In this document: piece after piece, positions 60,612-64,000 of the stretch
Numbering within the stretch: the first letter of the stretch is position 1
Layout: each line of letters starts with the position of its first letter
Source: Cupriavidus sp. AU9028
Lineage (GTDB): Bacteria; Pseudomonadota; Gammaproteobacteria; Burkholderiales; Burkholderiaceae
DNA: 64,000 bases
NCBI RefSeq assembly: GCF_019795295.1
Contig: NZ_JAIMCG010000004.1
Location: forward strand, 124,001-188,000
Direction: 5' to 3'
Notes under the pieces: generated by a model
The model's input: only the letters and a program-made list of their open reading frames with translations
Told to the model about the DNA's origin: nothing
Database searches by the model: none
Position numbers and translations under genes: made by a program

Positions 60612-60682
60612 GGTGTGTCTCCTGTGTAGGCCGCCGCCCGTACGTTGCGAGCAGTGGCAAGGGGATGGTGCCGGCTCGATTT

Positions 60683-61699
60683 CTATGCGGGGTTCGCCTC
60701 CCCGGCCAGCGCCCGGATCTCGGCCAGCAGCGCGTGCGGCACGTCGATGCCCTGCGCGCTGGCCTGCGTTTTCGATGCCTCGCGCCGTGCGCCGGGCAAG
60801 CGCGTGCCCTCGTCGGCAAGCATGGCCGCCAGCAGCGCTTCCACGCGCTGGTGATAGACCTCGCCACCGCGGAACGCCGCCGGGTCGAGCACCAGGAACA
60901 GCTGCCCGATGCGGGGCCGTCCGCCCTCCTCCTCGAAGAACGAGTCGGCCTCGGCACCGAAGCTGGCGCCGGCGATCGATGCCACCAGCAGCTCGACCAT
61001 CAGCGCCAGCATCGCGCCCTTGACGCCTCCGGCGGGTAGCATCGAGCCGCGCAGCGCCGCCGCCGGGTCGGTGGTGGGCTGGCCGGCTTCGTCCAGCGCC
61101 CAACCCAGCGGAATCGCCTTGCCCTGGCGAGCGGCCACCATGATCTTTCCGCGTGCAACCTCGGACAGCGACAGATCGATCTGGACCGGCGGCGCGCTGC
61201 GACGCGGAAACACCGCGGCGATCGGATTGGTGCCGAACAGTGGGCGGCGTCCGCCCCAGGCCGGCATTGCCGCCGGAGAGTTACCCAGCGCGATGCCCAC
61301 CATGTCCGCCTGCGCGACCGGATCCAGATGCAACGCCGCCGCGCCGAAGTGGTGGCTGTTGCAGACCGCCACGGCGCCAATGCCGGTTTCGCGCGCCCGC
61401 ACCATGGCCTCCTGCACGGCCAGCCCGCAGGCCGGAAAGGCAAAGCCGCAGCCGGCATCGACGACGCCGGCAGCGGCACGCGCGGACAGGAGGCGAGGCA
61501 CGGCCCGCCCATCCACCCGGTCGCGCCGCAGGTGGCTGGCATACATCGGCACGCGCGACACGCCGTGCGAGGCCAGTCCCGCCGCATCGGCCTTCACCAG
61601 CGCGCGGGCAGTCGCCTCGGCCTGCAGGTCGCTGGCTCCCGCCCGGCGCAGCGCTTCAGCGGCAAGCGCAGTCAGCGCCTGCATGTCGAGCATCGTCAT
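60683..61699 (-). CDS. comC: (R)-sulfolactate dehydrogenase, Ldh/malate-dehydrogenase-2 family
   Basis: 338 aa of the Ldh family (malate/L-sulfolactate dehydrogenases). ASHGVSRVPMYASHLRRD, AVAVCNSHHFGAAALHLDPVA and GTNPIAAVFPRR are family motifs, with His in SHHFG as the proton donor. In sulfolactate degraders ComC reduces sulfopyruvate to (R)-sulfolactate with NADPH. Context (slcC and suyB adjacent and overlapping ATGA) makes ComC the best call, although activity on other 2-keto acids is possible. The stop of slcC overlaps the start here. Confidence 0.82.
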   Translation of the reverse strand: MTMLDMQALTALAAEALRRAGASDLQAEATARALVKADAAGLASHGVSRVPMYASHLRRDRVDGRAVPRLLSARAAAGVVDAGCGFAFPACGLAVQEAMVRARETGIGAVAVCNSHHFGAAALHLDPVAQADMVGIALGNSPAAMPAWGGRRPLFGTNPIAAVFPRRSAPPVQIDLSLSEVARGKIMVAARQGKAIPLGWALDEAGQPTTDPAAALRGSMLPAGGVKGAMLALMVELLVASIAGASFGAEADSFFEEEGGRPRIGQLFLVLDPAAFRGGEVYHQRVEALLAAMLADEGTRLPGARREASKTQASAQGIDVPHALLAEIRALAGEANPA

Positions 61700-62634
61700 C
61701 GGCTGTCCTCCAGCGCCTTGCGCACTTGCTGCGCGATCAGCATCGACACCCGTTCATTGGCTTCCCGCGTGACGCCGCCGATATGCGGCGTGAGCAGCAG
61801 GTTTGGCACGCCAGCGAGTGCCGAGCCGGCCGGCAGCGGCTCCTGCTCGAACACGTCCAGCGCCGCGCCCGCAAGCCGGCCCTCGCGCAGCGCGGCTGCC
61901 AGCGCCGGCTCGTCCACCACCCCGCCGCGGGCGCTGTTGATCAGCACCGCGCCGGGCTTCATCTGCCGCAGGCGCTGCGCGTCGATCAGATGCCGTGTCG
62001 CGGGCACCAGCGGCACGTGCAGGCTGACGGCATCGGATTCCGCAAGCAATGCATCCAGTGCGCGGGGCTCGACGCCAGCGGATTGCCACACCGGATCGAC
62101 GTCGGCCAGCATCGGGTCGTGTGCGATCACCCGCATGCCGAATGCCTGCGCCAGCGCCGCCGTCAACCGGCCGATATCGCCGAAGCCGATCAACCCCAGC
62201 GTCTTGCCCAGCGTTTCCCTGCCCTCGGACAGGCGCGCACGCGGCCATTGGCCCGCTGCCATCTCCGTGTTGCTGGCATAGGCGCCGCGCAGCAGCATCG
62301 CAACTGTCGTCACCACGTACTCCGCGACCGAGCGGGCATTGGCGCCCGTGGCCGGAATCACCCGGATACCGCGCGCCTGGCACGCCGCCACATCGATGTT
62401 GTCCAGCCCGACCCCAAGCCGGCCGACCACGCGCAGCTGCGGCGCGCGCTCCAGCAGTTCCGCATCGACGCGGGTGCGGTTGCGCACGATCAGCGCGGCG
62501 GCCTCGGACAAGGCGGACAGCAGCGCCTCGCGCCGATCGGCCCAGGACGGCTCGTAGTGCAGGTCGAAGCCGGCCGCCAGCGTGGCGACGGCCTGCTCGT
62601 CCATGAACTCGCTGATGCAGATGCGCGTCATCAT
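61696..62634 (-). CDS. slcC: (S)-sulfolactate dehydrogenase
   Basis: 312-aa D-2-hydroxyacid dehydrogenase. The opening [13 protein letters not shown] is the SlcC hallmark. The Rossmann loop is [20 protein letters not shown], catalytic Arg in [13 protein letters not shown], Glu in FEQEPLP and His in [16 protein letters not shown]. It oxidises (S)-sulfolactate to sulfopyruvate with NAD. It overlaps suyB upstream (ATGA) and comC downstream (ATGA). The start at 62634 (ATG ATG pair) is used. Confidence 0.87.
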   Translation of the reverse strand: MMTRICISEFMDEQAVATLAAGFDLHYEPSWADRREALLSALSEAAALIVRNRTRVDAELLERAPQLRVVGRLGVGLDNIDVAACQARGIRVIPATGANARSVAEYVVTTVAMLLRGAYASNTEMAAGQWPRARLSEGRETLGKTLGLIGFGDIGRLTAALAQAFGMRVIAHDPMLADVDPVWQSAGVEPRALDALLAESDAVSLHVPLVPATRHLIDAQRLRQMKPGAVLINSARGGVVDEPALAAALREGRLAGAALDVFEQEPLPAGSALAGVPNLLLTPHIGGVTREANERVSMLIAQQVRKALEDSR

Positions 62635-63806
62635 GCCGACTCGTGGATGCGGGTCAGCACGAACTCGCGGTGGCCAAGCGCCTCGGCCGCGGTCCAGCGC
62701 CCATTGACCGTGGCGAGCATGCACTCGAGCAGCTTGTCGCCGGTCTGGTCCAGGTTCTGCTCGCGCTGCAGCAGGCCCGAGCAATCGACGTCGATATGCT
62801 CCTGCATCAGCCGCACCGTACGCGGGTTCGCGCACAGCTTGATCACCGGCACGATCGGGTTGCCGATCACATTGCCCTGCCCGGTCGGGAAGAAATGGAC
62901 GACAAAGCCGGAGGCCGCGCACAGCGTCACCATCTCCGCCGCGGCCGACGACGAATCCATGAACCACAGGCCCGGATGGGTCGGCTCCTCGGCCTTGTCG
63001 ATCACGCCGTCCACGGTGCAGGTCTTGCCGATCTTCTGGATATTGCCCAGCGCCTTTTCCTCGATGGTGGTGAGGCCGCCGGCGATATTGCCCTTGGTCG
63101 GCTGGGACTCGGACAGATCGGTCGTCTTCCAGCGGTCGATCATGCTCTGGTAGCGGTCGAACATGGTCATGAACTTGCGCCGCACCTCGGCATTGGCACA
63201 GCGCTCGGCAACGATATGCTCGCCGCCGGTCAGCTCCGAGGTTTCGCCGAACACCAGCGTGGTCCCCAGCGGATGCAGCTTGTCGAAGGCATTGCCGACG
63301 GTGGGATTGGCACCGCAGCCGGAGGTGGTATCGGACTCGCCGCACTTGGTCGACACCCACAGGTCGCCGATCGGACATTCGACGCGATGCAGCGCGGTGG
63401 CGTACTGCACGAATTCCCGCGCGGCCTGCGACGCCCGCCTGATGGTCTCGTGATCGCCATGCCCTTCGATGCCGAAGCCCACCACCGGCTTGCCGGTGCG
63501 GGCGATGCCGTCGACGACGCGCCGGGTCCAGCCATCCTCGATGCCGATCACCACGACCGCGGCGACGTTCGGATTGCTGCCGGCGCCGATCAGCGTGCGG
63601 AAATGCAGGTCCAGATCGGGGCCGAATTGCAGGCGTCCATAGGGATGAGGAATCGCCATGGTGCCCTTGATCGCATAAGCGACCGCTTCCGCGGCAGCGT
63701 TGGACAGATCGTCCAGAGGCAGGATGATGACGTGGTTGCGCACGCCAACACGGCCGTTGTCGCGGCGATAACCCCAGAAGGTAGTGTTCTGATCGATGAT
63801 GGACAT
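62631..63806 (-). CDS. suyB: (R)-sulfolactate sulfo-lyase, large (beta) subunit
   Basis: 391-aa UxaA-family protein. [24 protein letters not shown] at the start is typical of Suy[27 protein letters not shown] carries the Fe-binding region. It forms SuyAB with the small SAF-domain subunit and splits (R)-sulfolactate to pyruvate and sulfite. ATG 63806 is chosen; upstream in-frame codons are not conserved and the ribosome site is weak. suyA lies 122 bases upstream, cut by the window end. Confidence 0.9.
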   Translation of the reverse strand: MSIIDQNTTFWGYRRDNGRVGVRNHVIILPLDDLSNAAAEAVAYAIKGTMAIPHPYGRLQFGPDLDLHFRTLIGAGSNPNVAAVVVIGIEDGWTRRVVDGIARTGKPVVGFGIEGHGDHETIRRASQAAREFVQYATALHRVECPIGDLWVSTKCGESDTTSGCGANPTVGNAFDKLHPLGTTLVFGETSELTGGEHIVAERCANAEVRRKFMTMFDRYQSMIDRWKTTDLSESQPTKGNIAGGLTTIEEKALGNIQKIGKTCTVDGVIDKAEEPTHPGLWFMDSSSAAAEMVTLCAASGFVVHFFPTGQGNVIGNPIVPVIKLCANPRTVRLMQEHIDVDCSGLLQREQNLDQTGDKLLECMLATVNGRWTAAEALGHREFVLTRIHESA

Positions 63807-63928
63807 GAGTTCGGCTCTGACGGATTGGAGGTGGGGATGGCCATGCCCGTCGCACGGTCGAGCGCGACCGCGGCCCGCCATTCGGGGGCCTGACAGGGGT
63901 CAGCAAGGGAGGAAGATGCGCCGGCGGC

Positions 63929-64000
63929 TTACCAGCGCTTGGTCTTGATGTTGTGCACGTGCGCGTGCTCGCCGGCCTTGATCGGCGCGACCACGCGGCC
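63929..64000 (-). CDS. suyA: (R)-sulfolactate sulfo-lyase, small (alpha) subunit, partial
   Basis: Only the last 23 codons are in the window: GRVVAPIKAGEHAHVHNIKTKRW and TAA. The HVHN motif with a final KTKRW is the end of the SAF domain seen in SuyA/UxaA N-terminal subunits. Identity rests on this tail and on suyB next to it. The gene continues beyond base 64000. Confidence 0.75.
   Translation of the reverse strand, partial: GRVVAPIKAGEHAHVHNIKTKRW

Overview
The window is about 68% GC, has dense genes and carries several families typical of Burkholderiaceae: a Bug/TctC-type binding protein, a liv-type ABC cluster with acyl-CoA ligases, MocR regulators beside an omega-amino-acid pathway, and a DUF2917 gene. 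It reads as chromosome of a Cupriavidus- or Ralstonia-like betaproteobacterium. That placement is an inference from gene content and codon style. I see no phage, CRISPR array, rRNA or insertion sequence. One tRNA (Cys) is present.

Layout. 1-13750: mostly housekeeping genes on the + strand. These are ubiK, the comM/yifB ATPase, two thioredoxin-fold proteins, a UvrD-like helicase behind a LexA box, a 2Fe-2S ferredoxin-like protein, an alpha/beta hydrolase, dacC, a ybeD-like gene, an rlmI-like methyltransferase, an Rpn-type nuclease and a DUF454 protein with an apparent CTG start. A proline-rich small protein, a LysE exporter and a lipoprotein lie on the - strand. 13760-23393: a - strand operon (acyl-CoA ligase, livG, livH, livM, binding protein, livF, PaaK-like ligase) diverges from a Crp/Fnr regulator across a perfect inverted-repeat operator. 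23453-28755: an unrecognised 680-aa protein, 3-hydroxybutyryl-CoA dehydrogenase, a HIT protein, an exported protein and a DUF2917 protein. 28913-36859: two MocR regulators bracket an amino-acid permease, mmsA and an omega-amino-acid transaminase, a beta-alanine type catabolic unit. 36917-46674: a PagL-like enzyme, a 29-aa membrane peptide behind an AcrR-type operator, a DmeF-like metal exporter, a GNAT protein, tRNA-Cys, sbcDC and a KgtP-like transporter. 46718-51172: two lipoprotein hydrolases and a zinc-ribbon protein. 51200-58447: a Fur-box-linked TonB receptor with a peptide/nickel-type ABC importer. 58680-64000: a sulfolactate degradation operon that runs off the right edge inside suyA.

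How genes work together. SlcC and ComC would convert (S)- to (R)-sulfolactate through sulfopyruvate, and SuyAB would cleave the (R) form to pyruvate and sulfite. The transaminase and MmsA would turn beta-alanine into malonate semialdehyde and then acetyl-CoA. The TonB receptor and Dpp-type ABC system would move a metal chelate through both membranes. SbcC and SbcD form one nuclease. The least explained items are the 680-aa orphan, the AcrR-type operator that lacks a local TetR gene, and the shared Asp-rich start of the two neighbouring lipoprotein hydrolases.
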